In this document: piece by piece, positions 41,325 through 41,544 of the stretch
Numbering within the stretch: position 1 is the first letter of the stretch
How the letters are laid out: every line of letters begins with the position of its first letter
Assembly (NCBI GenBank): GCA_934716785.1
Contig: CAKUYM010000009.1
Location: 1-41,544, forward strand
DNA length: 41,544 nucleotides
Direction: 5' to 3'
Origin: an uncultured Bacteroides sp.
GTDB taxonomy: Bacteria; Bacteroidota; Bacteroidia; Bacteroidales; Bacteroidaceae
Notes under the pieces: model-generated
Seen by the model: only the letters and a program-made list of their open reading frames with translations
Databases searched by the model: none
What the model was told of the DNA's origin: nothing
Translations under genes and position numbers: made by a program

Positions 41325-41544
41325 AGTCTGCCTCCTTTCTTCTTGTAGAACTTCCTACAGTACTCCCGACAGAACTTCCTGTTGAAATTCTCTCTGCCCA
41401 CCAGCCAAATCAAAGAGATTTCCGCTTTTGTCGGGATGATCCAGTTGCCGTTGTGCGTGCTTTGCCACACATAGTGGGTGTCGATAGGGAGATACCTCTT
41501 ATATTGTCCTCTCAAGCATCCTATTCCCAACGTAAAATCTATGT
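41321..41544 (-). CDS. DUF3575 protein, C-terminal part (truncated by the window edge)
   Basis: The frame is open to the right edge. The visible 73 or so residues include LGIGCLRGQYKRYLP, a Trp and the PTKAEISLIWLVG strand seen at the end of DUF3575 outer-membrane beta-barrel-like proteins of fimbrial loci, followed by a Lys- and Arg-rich tail with C-R-E-Y-C-R-K. No start codon is needed here, since the gene continues beyond 41544. It overlaps the DUF5119 gene by 4 bp. Confidence 0.75.
   Translation of the reverse strand, partial: IDFTLGIGCLRGQYKRYLPIDTHYVWQSTHNGNWIIPTKAEISLIWLVGRENFNRKFCREYCRKFYKKKGGRL

Overview
The window looks like a chromosomal segment of a human-gut type Bacteroides (Bacteroidota). 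The indicators are a SusC/SusD pair, an ECF sigma/FecR pair, a fimbrillin-DUF5119-DUF3575 cluster, the long form of IspG, TAnnTTTG-type -7 promoter elements, and many lipoprotein signal peptides. I do not assign a species. No tRNA, rRNA, CRISPR array, prophage or intact transposase was seen.

Layout. 1-2250: end of a glycosyltransferase cluster (partial GT, GT4, GT2). 2253-12846: a regulated outer-membrane uptake locus made of an ECF sigma factor, a FecR anti-sigma factor, a periplasmic TlpA/DUF4369 thioredoxin-like protein, SusC with an N-terminal STN signalling domain, SusD (frameshifted near its C-terminus), a lipoprotein, and a second TlpA/DUF4369 protein, closed by a hairpin terminator. 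The same GTCACCC-N16-CGTAATA element lies before both fecR and susC and is the likely ECF-sigma promoter. 13132-14856: an AAA-ATPase-like/PD-(D/E)XK protein with a canonical Bacteroides promoter. 14865-16861: butyrate kinase and phosphate butyryltransferase on the minus strand. 17040-20251: GH16 lipoprotein, LD-carboxypeptidase, M28 peptidase/glutaminyl-cyclase-like lipoprotein, SufE. 20266-25527 (minus): P-type Ca2+ ATPase, HAD phosphatase, RibF, a candidate 29-residue membrane peptide, CPBP protease. 25618-26880 (minus): PAS histidine kinase with a cysteine cluster.

26881-27588 is a non-coding region of about 700 bp with several classes of repeat. It is followed by a rubredoxin gene (27589-27753), a Na/Pi cotransporter, a uridine-kinase-like nucleoside kinase, a small membrane protein, aminopeptidase P, and then a housekeeping run on the plus strand: rpoN, PAP2 phosphatase, gcvH, purE, ispG. 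After a 570-bp gap with repeats and a strong hairpin, a fimbrillin operon on the minus strand (DUF3575 partial, DUF5119, fimbrillin) runs off the right edge. A duplicated fimbrillin start lies inside its intergenic region.

How the genes work together. The most system-like block is 2253-12846. Ligand binding by SusC/D would signal through STN to FecR, releasing the ECF sigma factor to transcribe its own locus. The cargo is unknown. The locus has no glycoside hydrolase but two paralogous thioredoxin-fold proteins, so a glycan substrate is not the obvious reading. The best candidates for something undescribed are this locus, the repeat-rich region at 27042-27492, and the cysteine-cluster histidine kinase.
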